A stretch of 64,000 bases of DNA, taken from positions 949,724 to 1,013,723 of the forward strand of contig ML133413.1 of NCBI GenBank assembly GCA_003864495.1. Reading direction: 5' to 3'. A program made the translations under genes and the position numbers. This DNA comes from Nemopilema nomurai (Eukaryota; Cnidaria; Scyphozoa; Rhizostomeae; Rhizostomatidae). Below the pieces are notes generated by a model, which did not search any database, was not told where the DNA came from, and was given only the letters and a program-made list of their open reading frames with translations. Below are positions 1 through 11,184 of the stretch, one piece after another (within the stretch, counting starts at the first letter, position 1; every line of letters begins with the position of its first letter).

Positions 1-2264
1 TGACTCAAATCAAATTTTGTAGGATGGGCTTTATCGACCGGGTCGGCAATAGACGAGAGACGACTTGATATCTGCTGGTATTTAGCCACCTTCCGTGAAC
101 GGCACACGTTCAAGTGAAGCTGAGGTCAGTCGTTACCACCATTTCAGTGTTGGAGATTTTCTTCTTCTACCAATTTCCTTCTTTGGTCAATTCAATTCAA
201 ACACACAACACAGTGGGCGCGGCCTTTCCAAACCCTAATAAAAACGAAGCACTTTTCCACGTGCTTATACTTGTCAGGTTGCCATGCTCATAGATGTTAT
301 CAAAACCATGTGGTGAGTAAGACACATTAGACAACGAAGGTCTATTTCTTCCCGTACCGTATCTTGTCTTTTCATTTAGTGCTGCTTTTGTGTTCAGCAA
401 TCTTCAGTGTTCTGCTTCAAATGATACATATGTCAAGGTGCTATTTTTTGATCTACTAACTAGTATAGATGCTTGTTTGTACCTATTTGCTTGATTTTTC
501 TGGAAACATAACGCTTTAATCATCGACAGGCTTCAAGGCAATGGTGGATATGTTTTATTGTAGTACCAGATGCTTCCGCTTTTCCGTTGACTCTTGTTAC
601 AGCAAGGGGGCCTCTCCAATTGCAATTACGTAACTATCTCTTTTCTACTTCTACTCAAATCTCGCCCCACTTTCTACTCAAATTTGCATGTAGGATCGTT
701 CGCATTTCTTCAACAGCTTTGTGTCCCTGCTGTGCACACTCCTTGAGTAATGTGTGTTACGTTATGAATACTATTCTTGCAAAAGGCGAAATGAGACGTT
801 TTTTGTTGCAAGACAGCACCAATTCCAAAGTGTGTCGGCAGAAGAACTATAAGAATTCTCGTTGGCGATCCATTCAGGACAATGTATCTTGAATTGCTGC
901 TTTTCCCTATCCCGAAAATTGGTTAAGCTTCAGGATCCGAACTTTCTTGCTTGGATCTTCCTGAAGCAATTAAATTATTGATGACGATCCAAAGCCCACT
1001 CTAAAGGTTGGTAGGAGACATCCTTCGCGAGAGTATCAGATTTACATTGAGATGAACAGCCTTGAACTGTCCTTCGTTTTGATTTGTTCTTCTCTCTTAT
1101 TACACCCTGAAAGCATTTATTCCTTCGCAATAAAAATAGTTTTGATACAGGTACATAACATTGTAGTTTCTTATGTTTCTTTCGTTTTATCCTGGGTTTA
1201 AAAAATACTTCTACAGTATCATTTTCTTTTGACCTGTCCTCTTTACTCTTGCAGGAATCTTGTTTGATTTGTCAGTTCTGATTTCTTTTGCAAATGTGTC
1301 GTTTTTGAAAATCTAACTAAAATCGAATAGATTTGGGTCTAACTTGATACATAATTTCAACTGTTCGAGTTTCTCTTTTTAGGCCATATGCACTTTTTCA
1401 GCGACTAGCAAACGATCCTAATCGCTATCGGGTATTTTTAACGTAGCTTAGGTAGAGCGTTGGCGAAAAGAAACTCCATATCGTTGGCTTTATCTTCAAA
1501 TATATGCAAACGTGACTATATATAGTTCACGACATAAACCTGTCTGTCTCCATAGTGACCTTGCTACTTCAGGGCGTGAACATAGCATTTTAAAAAACTG
1601 AATCGCGAGCCTAGAAATTTGCGCAAACTCAACTTTCTACGAGGCTGCTATTCGTTGTAACTATTTGGTCTACTTGAAAAAATGATGAATTAGAGAAGGT
1701 TGTGCCGCATTGAAGGCCAACAGGATACCCAAATAATGCGATTTTGTAGAACACAACATAGCATTCAACGTAGAACCATGCGATGCAACGAAACAGGACG
1801 CAACATAGGCTGACGCCGAGGAATACGACAAAACGTGACGCAAAGATGGACTGTCCAGCACTTGATGCAGCAAAATCCATGTTGGTGGAACGCAAGGAAG
1901 TACAATTTAGCAACTAAATACGACGCAACATAGTGCCGTATAATGAGACATGACGCAACACAACGAGATACAATTCCACACAATAAGCTATCTTGGAACA
2001 GATTGTGACACAGATTAGGGCGATACAAAACATCCAGATGTGACGTAACATATCTCCGTATAATGCGACGTAACGCGACAGAGCAAAACACAGTTCAACT
2101 CTTTGCGGAACAGTGAGAAAGTTATAGAACAAGAACATAGCGTAATCATGCAGAGAAGGGTGTTTTCTTTAACAGAGATAAATTATAACTGCCAAGGCTT
2201 TTTTATAATAACTGCTCTATGTCGGTCGCGATAAAATGATTGGTTTACTTCTGTTTTGCTTCAG
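1..2264. other. No supported gene; non-coding or intronic
   Basis: I find no open frame with credible splice signals or domain character. The stretch probably holds introns or upstream sequence of the gene whose last exon begins at 2265. The only visible structure is the degenerate repeat at 1745-2105, listed separately. Confidence 0.5.
1745..2105. repeat. Degenerate short-period repeat
   Basis: Variants of ACGCAACATAG and CCGTATAATG(A/C)GAC recur many times, for example around 1923-1965 and 2040-2080. The open frames on the minus strand here follow from the repeat composition and do not look like a gene. Confidence 0.5.
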
Positions 2265-2863
2265 ACGCCGGGGGCGATGTCTATGATAAAGTGGGCGATG
2301 TGATTCACAGCTGCAGCGGAGATCTGGTTCCCCAACACACCCCCCAGTCACCAAACCACTCGCAATCACCATGGACCGAACCCTACTACCATCAAGTGGC
2401 GAATGGAATAAACATTTCTTACGTGCCGGCCAATGACTTCAAGGGGCGCATGAAGAATGACAGTGAGAAAAGTCTATCCAGCGAACCCAGCGTCGCTCGC
2501 GTTCCCTCTGGCAGATCCGATACACATTATACTTCTCTTGGAAACGAGGCCACGTTAGCAGCTAAAGAAAACAGCATATACGAATGCTTGACATTGGATC
2601 GTGTCAAAGAGTCCTCCTTGAATGCTGGTTTTCAAGGAAGATCCCTAGGAGAATACTGCGAGCCAACGGAAGCAGAATTGGGTGGTAAAAGTCGAATGGA
2701 GAACCGGCCTTTTCGCGGCCAAAGCTGTGTGCTTTATGAATGCGGAGGCCGTTACGGCGAAGGAGACGCAAACCTTGACTTGAATGGCGAATACAGCGAG
2801 CCATATGAAGCCGGCAAGTTGACCAAGGTGGAGGAGGATTCGATTTATAGCGAACCTCTTTAA
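2265..2863 (+). CDS. Last exon of a gene with a tyrosine-motif signalling tail
   Basis: An open exon starts right after a good acceptor (pyrimidine run, then TTCAG at 2260-2264) and ends with a stop after the residues IYSEPL. About 199 codons are present, with two bases of the first codon in this exon. I do not recognise the family. The sequence is hydrophilic, has no membrane segment, and carries repeated tyrosine motifs: YDKV near the start, YVPA, IYECL (ITIM-like), EYCEP, YECG, EYSEP, YEAG and a terminal IYSEP. Y-x-E-P and Y-x-x-P sites typically bind SH2 domains when phosphorylated, so this is most likely the cytoplasmic tail of a receptor or an adaptor. Upstream exons were not identified and may lie left of the window. 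The exon is well supported; the function is inference. Confidence 0.6.
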
Positions 2864-3112
2864 GGTACTAGGAAGCTTGCCTGCCAGGTATCGTTGTTGC
2901 TGTTGCTTTAACAAGTATTCATTCTCATTTGCAATTGATAAGGGCGTTGCACGTGGTGACGGATTGCGATGTGTTTGATATTCCTCTTGATGGGATACCC
3001 TGAAATAAGGCAAAGCAAGTTCCAAAACTCAATATTACGTCTGATGTGGTAAAACAGCTGTCATGGTGGTATCTGTTAGTAAGATGGAAGACGATGTTGC
3101 TTGGACTTACAG

Positions 3113-3268
3113 GGATTGCTCCAGTGATTGCTCCAGTGATTGCTCCAGTGATTGCTCTAGTGATTGCTCTAGTGATTGCTCTAGTGATTGCTCTAGTGAT
3201 TGCTCCAGTGATTGCTCTAGTGATTGCTCTAGTGATTGCTCCAGTGATTGCACCAATGATTGCACCAT
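3113..3268. repeat. 12-bp minisatellite
   Basis: About 13 copies of GATTGCTC(C/T)AGT stand head to tail with C/T variants. Because 12 is a multiple of 3 it opens frames on both strands, such as SDCS repeats. There is no independent sign of coding. Confidence 0.9.
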
Positions 3269-5375
3269 TTATTACTTTATCACCATTATCAAGTCTTTGC
3301 TGAACCAAACCACGTATCGACAGGTGCCTCCTTTACCCTTCAATCAAAAATCTCAACAAAACTTTCTTGTGATAAAAGAGATTCAGGAGGGTTTCTTGGA
3401 ACGTGAGAAAGATTGCGCCCCATGAGCACCCCTATCTCCAACGCCATTTGAACAGATACTCACAGATAAGCCTTGTTCAAGCTCGTGTTGGTTCCTATAT
3501 CGAGTGTCACTTTGGTTAACGTTCTGTGTTTGCTACACTAAACAGAGGCACCATCAATGAATTTTGTTTGGAAAAAGGAAAACTTCCGTTCCCTTTCTTT
3601 GTTAATTCATTTGAGATGTTGAAAGTGGAGCATAAGGGTTGAACCAACATGTTGTCACATGTTTTTGCTTTGCTTTGTCACAATTCAATTATCATGTTAG
3701 CATGGACAATTACTGTTGACTATCTTTAGCTAGCTGGTGGATTTAGAAAAGGAGTGATACATCTATTCTAAGCTTACCATCTCACTGCAATGTTGAATTC
3801 TCGACCATTCAGGGTTGGGTTACAGCTGAATAAACAAACAAGGCCCTTCTTGCAAAATAAACGTCGGATTCTGCCAACATGCGAAAGACAGAATCATCTC
3901 CCCACCACTAAGCAGGATTTTGATCCCTTAGGGCAACCTCAAGAAGCCATCCGTCGCTAAGATACCATTCCCCCCCCTCCCCCTACTTTAAGCTTCATCG
4001 ATGAAAAGCACGTTACCCTTTCAGACGATTTCCTGTTGTGTTCTTTCTACGATGTTTAACAGAAAGTCAAGACCCTCTTGATTGTTGAAAATCTAATGCG
4101 CTGGTCACGTCTACGAATTAGTCGTGAGGATGAAATGAAGTTGTAAAGGGCAGAAAGTACCTAGAGAATATTATAAATTCTTCTGATGTTCTATGGTAGG
4201 GTAGGGTCCTTTGAATCAGCTTATCTGCTTGTGCTGGATATATTGAAGTGTGATTTTGTGCATATATCATATAATAATTGTTTAAATATTTTGTAGTGAT
4301 CTGTAAATTCGTCCGCTTGAAGAGACATGGAGCAATTTGATTGCTAAAAATTCAGCCGCATGAGTCCCTTAGTCGGTGAAAATTAACCTTAGAATTTTGT
4401 AAAAGGGTATTCATTGTTTGATTCAGTCAAAATTCTGTTTTAAACTGATATCTAAACTTAATTGCATCCTAGCGATGTCATATATGTCATCGTGTCATTA
4501 GCGTCAAAATGACCGGTAAAGTTACAAGTTTCGTCAGAAGAGTTGGTCTGTGACAATGGCCCAAGCTTTCAATTTAAGAAGTTGGTCTGATGCATGAAAT
4601 TATTGGATACCAAGCACGTACTCTGGCCCAAGGAAATGTCCAGATACTGAAGCATTTATAAAAGAGCTTCATTTCTGCTTATCAACTTCTGTCTAATTCC
4701 AATGCGTTACCTGTTTGATGCCTAACCGAATACTCCAGCCCCAATAAACAAAAACAAGTACGTGGCAGAGAAAGAAAAGGAAAGCATAGAGGAGTATAAT
4801 GCCAGGAGAAATAATACAAAGAAGTTAGCATTGAAGGTAGGATACCAAGTGTAAGACCACAAAAAAGACTAACGCAGCAAGCCAATGCAGCTGTAAGGAG
4901 GAAGAGAAGTTGTATAGTGCAACACATGACTGCCTGAAAGCCATGTATTTGTTATGTTATTAGTTGTTATTATTTTGAGTGCCTTTTCAAGAACAGTCGC
5001 CCTTTTGTCAGGGGCCCTTTACCAATTCTGAGAATGTAAAAGTGGTATTTCGAATGTACCTTAGGTTGACATTGAATTGAGTGTACCGATGTGTACTCAT
5101 TGCATCGTACAGAAGCACAACTGGCGTGCCATACTCGGTTTAGGTGTACAAAAGGACGGCTAGTGCCCATCCGGCATTCGGGATCAGGACTGTTGAAATG
5201 CATTTCTAACTGGGCAGTGAGTGGCTAAAAACGCGATAATCTCTTCTGATGTTATATGGAACGGTGCACTACAGTGAATAAGCTACGTCAGGAGTCTTGC
5301 AAATAGAGTCAGTTTCTCTTATTTCCTCCCATTTTACATGTCTTTGAAGGTAACTCCTTCTTTAAAAGTATCTTC
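3269..5375. other. Intergenic, no supported gene
   Basis: No exon could be supported. A minus-strand frame at 4682-4927 begins with a hydrophobic, signal-like stretch, but it has no convincing continuation. The rest is AT-rich unique sequence. Confidence 0.5.
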
Positions 5376-6067
5376 TTAACCGTATCTTCGTCGGTAGTAT
5401 CTTCTTCGGTAGTAGCCTCCAGGGCTTTTTGCCAGGGAGTGTCTTCTTCGGTAGTATCTTCTTCGGTAGTAGCCTCCAGGGCTTTTTGCCAGGGAGTGTC
5501 GTCTTCGGTAGTATCTTCTTCGGTAGTAGCCTCCAGGGCTTTTTGCCAGGGAGTGTCTTCTTCGGTAGTATCTTCTTCGGTAGTAGCCTCCAGGGCTTTT
5601 TGCCAATTGTGAATCAACTTCAGCTCCAGCTACCAAATGCAAAATAAGTTGTTTAATATGAAACCATGTACTTTTTTAGCCAATGAGGCTAACTAGCTAC
5701 ATGAGCAGCAATGCGAGGCTGACATCGCTCATCACGCTCGTCACAGAGCCGACTAATGCCTAAGTGATTGATAAACAAGTCGCTTTCACTAAGCTATCAC
5801 CAATCAACTAAGTCTCTGGTACGTATAACAAAAGTCATTGGGATGAACTGTACGCTTTGGTTTGTTTATACCCGTCATGTTTCAACCCATTCGCGAACTC
5901 ACCCGCTTCAGCCGCCTCGCTTTCATCGTCATGCTCAGTGTCATCATCTTCCGGGTCATCTCCAGTCTCTTTATCCTGACCCTCGTCGTAATAATGCTCC
6001 TCTTCCTCCTTCGAGTTGTTATCTGCTTCGTCCGCAGCATTTTCAGTCTCCGGTGTAGCAGTTTTGC
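5376..6067 (-). CDS. Possible two-exon acidic/basic repeat protein gene (partial)
   Basis: Exon A (6067 down to 5903) follows a T-rich AAAAG acceptor and is strongly acidic (runs such as KEEEEHYYDEG, EDDDTEHDDE). It ends at a consensus donor GTGAGT with one base of a codon left over. The next acceptor (TTTGGTAG, exon start 5629) supplies exactly two bases. The joined frame runs into repeats of HSLAKSPGGYYRRRYYRRR and stops after RRRYG at 5376. The product would be an acidic segment followed by a very basic Tyr/Arg repeat, as in some secreted precursors or matrix proteins. An alternative frame over the same repeat is acidic (WQKALEATTEEDTTEEDTP) but does not match the intron phase. No first exon or signal peptide was found. 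The family is not recognised and the repeat alone could be non-coding. Confidence 0.3.
5392..5606. repeat. 57-bp minisatellite, four copies
   Basis: The block AGCCTCCAGGGCTTTTTGCC recurs at 5414, 5471, 5528 and 5585, exactly 57 bp apart, joined by TCTTC(T/G)TCGGTAGTA spacers. With 57 = 19 codons, several frames stay open, so frame length is weak evidence here. Confidence 0.95.
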
Positions 6068-6174
6068 CTTTTAAAATAAAGTTAAGCATTTGCATGCGTG
6101 TTTTTCGGTTGTTTATCTATGATAAAGCAATCGTCCCATAGACTGCAACAACTTTTTGAATGCTAACTATACCT

Positions 6175-6242
6175 TAAATTTGACCTTTACTTTGAACTTT
6201 GGGTTGACCTTTACTTTGAACTTTGGCTTGACCTTGACCTCT
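6175..6242. repeat. Short 24-bp tandem repeat
   Basis: TTGACCTTTACTTTGAACTT occurs twice in direct succession, followed by a partial third TTGACCTTGACCT copy. Confidence 0.7.
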
Positions 6243-6683
6243 AGCTAAATTTTGGAGATGGACCCTTTTCTAGCTTCAACGTTAGATAGATGTAGGCTAC
6301 TGATATAACTGCTGTAAGAACACGTGCCAGTCCACGTGTTGTGGAATGACCAACCGGGCGACGTAGCAGTCGATGCGAAGCCAACGGTTAACCCTTCGAG
6401 TTCAAGCACGAAAATGACTACGCATTTGGAGATGATTTTGTGACACTCGAAGCACTTTGAACTCATAAAGAATCAAATCAATGCTTCATTTTGAAGGTGT
6501 TGAAGTAAGACGTAACGAACGGGTATCGGAGATGACAATTGATTGCATATTGATATTAAAGAATACAAGTGAGGGGTTCGTTCTGCACTTTTTCGTTCGT
6601 CTGTCATTAAATTAATAGAAAGAACCCTAATGGTTCTAGCAGAGGTTGTCCTTACTCTTGAACTCGCAGCTTCCCACCACTGA

Positions 6684-7449
6684 AGCCTTGGCCAAACTAT
6701 TCGGCTTTCACTCGATTTTTATTCTCGACACTTGATCTCAGAATCGAGCGTAGTCAAGCATGGATGATCACACGATTCAATTTTCCGCTCGATTTTCCGC
6801 TCGATTTTCCGCTCGATTTTCCGCTCGATTTTCCGCTCGATTTTTCACTCGATTTTCCGCTCGATTTTCCGCTCGATTTTCCGCTCGATTTTTATTCTCG
6901 ACACTTGATCTCAGAATCGAGCGTAGTCAAGCATGGATGATCACACGATTCAATTTTCCGCTCGATTTTCCGCTCGATTTTCCGCTCGATTTTCCGCTCG
7001 ATTTTCCGCTCGATTTTCCGCTCGATTTTTCACTCGATTTTTTACGCAATTGCCTCCGAAGCCCCCTTTTCATGCCAAAAGTGCCAAAAATGAATCCAAT
7101 ACAGAGAAGTCAGTAATTTTCTATTTGCCATGTTGCATTTTTGCTTGCTTCGTTTTGTTTGATCCAAATTTTTGCACAATTAAAATGTCGGTCTTGTCTC
7201 CTCGCTGAAAAATTAATTCCCGTGAAAAACAGGTTACTGCGCCTGCGTTTTCTCGATTCACTCGGCAACGTGGCCTAATGGATCGATTTTCATTTACCAA
7301 CATGTTTTTCACTCAACTTTTTTTTACCATGATCAAACTTTACTCGACACCATTCGACTCGCTTGGCAAGGTGGCCAAACGATTCGATTTTTCACTCGAT
7401 TTCTTGTTGAGTAAAAAATCGAGTGAAAAATCTAATCGTTTGGCAAGGG
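6684..7449. mobile_element. Foldback-type element with internal 12-bp repeats
   Basis: The left edge reads GCCTTGGCCAAAC followed by TTTCACTCGATTTTT. The right edge is its inverse, AAAAATCGAGTGAAAAATC then GTTTGGCAAGGGC. Close to the right edge the same sequence also lies in opposite orientation around a 10-base spacer, giving a near-perfect 29-bp hairpin (about 7370-7440). Inside are two arrays of TTTTCCGCTCGA (about 6780-6890 and 6953-7030), separated by a repeated unit beginning TCGACACTTGATC. Calling it a mobile element is inference from the terminal inverted structure. No target-site duplication was found. Confidence 0.5.
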
Positions 7450-8019
7450 CTTACCACTCCAAAGACCGTTCTCATAATCTTTCGGATACGACATTAAAAT
7501 ACACTGGACATGTGTGGATGCAAGCCGTAATGGTTAAGAAAAATGCGTTTTCACAAATTTCCAATACGTGTGGAAGAGCTTAGTGAATTGGATCAGACAG
7601 TCAATGAGACAAGTTAGCGACTTTATTTGCAGCCACTTTATCTTGTAGCAAACTGGAAGGCACGCTCGCCATTGAAGAAAAGAAAAGGCCCAATACCTAG
7701 CGTGGAGAAGAAGAGGCTTGCATGGGGCCAGACAACTATTACGAAATCGAATTAGAAATCGATTGGGCAGGCCATATGTGGGCAATTCGGGGACTGTAGC
7801 CTTGCGTCATTAGGTCGTCATTGGTTAGAAAGCGACTAGCAGTATTAAGGACATCATGCAAGGGGGTTATAGGGATCTACAGATCGGCAGAATTAAAACA
7901 AGAGAATGCATTTCGCAAGTTCATGTTGCTTTTTTAATCATTACTTGTTTGTTCTGCCCAGAGAGAATCGTTATTGCCTTTTCTTTTTATTTAATACACC
8001 ATGTTTTGAAGCTTCAACG
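7450..8019. other. Intergenic, nothing recognised
   Basis: No exon, repeat array or RNA gene could be supported in this interval. Confidence 0.5.
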
Positions 8020-8349
8020 TTAAAGAGGAAATGAAACCATTTTTTTTATGCGTTTAATCGATTTCTCCACCCACAATTGTGTAGGAAAAATAGTTCGCAT
8101 TAGCTATTTCAAGCAAGAAGACTATTAAAAACAAACTTAAACACCGCTAAACTGACAATAATTTTTCAACCAAAAAATGGCGAAGGGGGACTAGACACTA
8201 GCGAGCTGTGACGTAAAGTTATGGACACGAAGCGCGCGTGTTCGAGGACAACAAATTTTCTGGCAGAGTTGGCGATCGCATGTTTAGTTTTTGAATTTCA
8301 ATTCTCACCATATTGGACGAAAGTGACACTAGCTTAGGAGTTTCCGAAG

Positions 8350-8935
8350 AAGAAGAGGGGGCAGTTGCTGTTTACTGTGTTCCTGCCAGGCCATACCAAT
8401 TCGGCAGAAACGGAATCAAGTAGCGACGAGGATAACCTAGGTCACGACGGCCTAACCCCGGCAATTTTGCGAGAGCGATACGAACAAAAAACAGAAGTTA
8501 GTTCATGGTAAGTTTATTCCATAAATGTCGCATATATGTTTAAAACTCGTTATCTTTAGTTTAAATGATGTCTAAATACTGTAGGTATCAATCGAAATTA
8601 GCAAGCGTCATGTACAGTGCCTAGGCCAGGCCCGGAGGGTCGCACCATCGTAAACTTAATTGATTATGACTATGGCATTATGGCTTTTTTTGCAGGTGTA
8701 GATGTGAAAATATGAATTTATCATCTTGTTGGTGCTTTGGAGTGCAGATGCTGCACTGGGTTAACTTGTATTGGACGAAAGCATTAAACAAATATGTATT
8801 GCACAACATGAAGATTTCATTGCCATGTCAAATACAACTGTGTTTCGGAATGTTGGCCCACTGCGAAGGGACAGACAGGGGAGTATCACAGGAAGGCAAG
8901 CCTACACGAGTAAGTAACAAAACAAATCATCTTAT
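8350..8935 (+). pseudogene. Broken P2X7-intracellular-domain-like gene inside the TTAA element
   Basis: A first exon with the stretch TESSSDEDNLG (and, in a neighbouring frame, RPYQFG) ends at a consensus donor GTAAGT at 8508. Joining to the acceptor TTTGCAG at 8695 keeps phase and gives SWCRCEN, the start of the Cys-rich block typical of the P2X7 C-terminal ballast domain. The next recognisable stretch is in another frame: LDESIKQICIAQHEDFIAM, resembling the family's C-I-T-x-H-x-D-F motif. At least two frame shifts and a stop separate these pieces, so the copy is dead. P2X7-tail-like domains detached from channels are common in invertebrate genomes, often in multicopy genes. The family call rests on motif recall only. 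Confidence 0.5.
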
Positions 8936-9601
8936 TTAATGAAGCAAGTCATGTATATGATTGATAGTTTTAAAAGGAAATAGTTTTGGCAGTTTTATCT
9001 TAATCAGATATTTGAGAGCTGTAATCATTTCTACCATGGATTTTCTTTTGTTTACAAGTTCAACAAGTTGTCAAATCTCCCCAGTATTACAGTATTAAGT
9101 ATTACAGTTTGGTGGATAATATTACCTATTATGTGACTTGTTCATACCTTTTCTATCATATAATTATGCAATGATGTCATCATGATAGTTTTACCTAATG
9201 TTTCCTCTTGTTTCATTGGTTACTCTTTCATAGTCATAATTTTCACACATTCTATTTCTCCCTCATTTACAAATTATTCTTCTCTGTCTTCAAATTCATC
9301 CTCATCTCTTTCTGGATTCCACTCCTCATCATTTTCAGAAACTTTTGTAGGAATCAGAATCACTGTCTTCCTCTTCAACTTCCTGTTTTTCCTGGGCTTA
9401 GTTGGCTGTCCTTGTTTTGACTCTGAATTTCTTTATTTTACATTTAGATAATTGATTGCCTACAAACAAAGCATAAATGAGAAAAGGGTTACAAAAAGTA
9501 ATTTATATGGAAATGAAATGGAATTTAAATTTGGCATATCAGCAAATGTTATTGTGCAAAGCGAACTTACATTATTTTGACTTGTTAATTTCCTTTTCTG
9601 T

Positions 9602-9848
9602 CTAATTATTTTCAGATTTTGGCGATTCACTCAAGTTTTTCAATCTCAAGGTTTTCACCTTGCAATCTTGACAGGCTAAACTTGACACATCTGGAAATGA
9701 AGTTGCTTCCATGCTGGTTTCTGTAAAGACTGTCTGCCATTTATCAGTTTTAGAAGATGTTGCTTCGTCGAATAATTGCTCTTGAATAGTTCCATTTGTG
9801 TATCCGCAACAGAAGCCACATTGTATTGTATCTCTTACACCCTGAAAA
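9602..9848 (-). pseudogene. Minus-strand gene remnant inside the TTAA element
   Basis: After a strong acceptor (CTGTTTTTCAG) an open stretch encodes GVRDTIQCGFCCGYTNGT and later SLACQDCKVKTL before a stop at 9602. The paired cysteines suggest a zinc-binding segment. Further along the same strand (about 9440 to 9265) a basic-then-acidic frame holds RKNRKLKRK and DEEWNPERDEDEF. These may be leftovers of a transposase or an associated protein. The family is not recognised and no complete gene can be assembled. Confidence 0.35.
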
Positions 9849-11184
9849 ACAGAATGTGAATTTGAGCCACTGGAATCCAGGGCGTTGCCAAAGGGGGTTG
9901 GTAGGTGTGGTACCCCCCCCCCCCCTTGGTTATTTTTGCCAGGAAACTTGCTGGATACTCTACCTGTAACTTTTTTGCAACAATTATAACATACTAACAT
10001 TTGAAACAGAAACACATAAAAGCAGCCTTTATATGAGAGTATTTATCTTTTGACCACACCCTTAATGAGTGAGATACACCCTTTTTGTCAGCAAGAACTA
10101 ATCCTTTTGGCTGTGCCCTGGGTGAATCTATACAATTTGATAAATGTTCTATATGCATATATGTATTTAAACCTTCAAATTGGAAGGGCTTGACTTTGTA
10201 GAAGATACAAAATGTTGTTTTTTAATTGCAATGCCAACATTCTAAAAAATATGTCACAATAAACACCAATTGTTTGTTATGAAAACTTTTATCACGTTGA
10301 GATTTTGATAAAACCAATTGTTTTGTTTAAATAGACAAAAGTAGCGAGTTGTGTTTACTTTTATTCTGTTGTACCCAATCTACTTATTTTGAGGGGGAAG
10401 ATTTAAACGCGAGCTCCACGTTTATATATTGTAGTTAACCTTGTCATTTTATGTATCGTATATTTTGCTTTATTTACACATTAATTAAAGAATATATTGA
10501 AAATGAAGTAGGCAAAAAAATTAAATCTTACCTTTCTTTTTTCCGTTTAGACTGAGAGGTTGAATTTCCTTCATTTCTGGTATATGCCAGAACGTATAAT
10601 GCCAGAACAGCATCTCGTTGTAAAAACTTTTTGTTTGTGAAACGTCGTCCCCTCTAGTAGACTAGCTACGCTCCTTGTATAGCAACCTGGTTCAAAATGA
10701 TCTGAGCAAAGGACGGGTTTGAAAAGTAGCTTTGGTCAAAATTTGGCCTACGCTTTCTAAAAATTTAGTTCACTGCCGGCGTACAGTAGGGTCCTTTGGA
10801 AAGCGATGGGTGTTTAAACCCTTGGTATAACTGTCATTACAACAGCTTTTTATTGTCTAGAGTGTGTACAACACATCGTAGACCACCACGAACCTTGGTT
10901 TTGTCACCTGGCTCCATAGCTAATCTAAAGTTTCAGTACGTAGAAACGGGATGTAAATATTACGAAACGCTGCGCGTGTCCATAACTTTACGTCACAACA
11001 TTCAAAACGAGGCTAGTTAAACAGGGCGCACCGGTGCCACTTTTTGATTGAAAAATTGAAGTCAGTATTGCCCTCATAGTTTAGCCAAAATTTCTCTAAA
11101 CACATTGAAATTCTGGGTTATTAGGTAATTCATTACGGGGATTCAGAATTTAAAATAAAAAATTTGGTTTCATTTCCTCTTTAA

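Larger units (their letters stand above)
8024..11180. mobile_element. TTAA-flanked DNA transposon, degraded
   Basis: A perfect 16-bp terminal inverted repeat, AGAGGAAATGAAACCA (8024-8039) and its complement (11165-11180), is flanked on both sides by TTAA (8020-8023 and 11181-11184). A looser subterminal inverted repeat extends at least 200 bp inward; GTGACGTAAAGTTATGGACA at about 8209 matches its inverse at about 10980. TTAA targets are used by piggyBac and Kolobok elements. Ends starting AG fit Kolobok better than piggyBac, but no intact transposase is present to decide. Inside are remnants of two oppositely oriented genes, listed separately. Confidence 0.85.

Noticed and set aside
4682..4927. 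Minus-strand frame starting with a hydrophobic, signal-like stretch
   Set aside because: No splice donor in phase, no further exon, and the composition matches its AT-rich surroundings. A hydrophobic start alone is common by chance.
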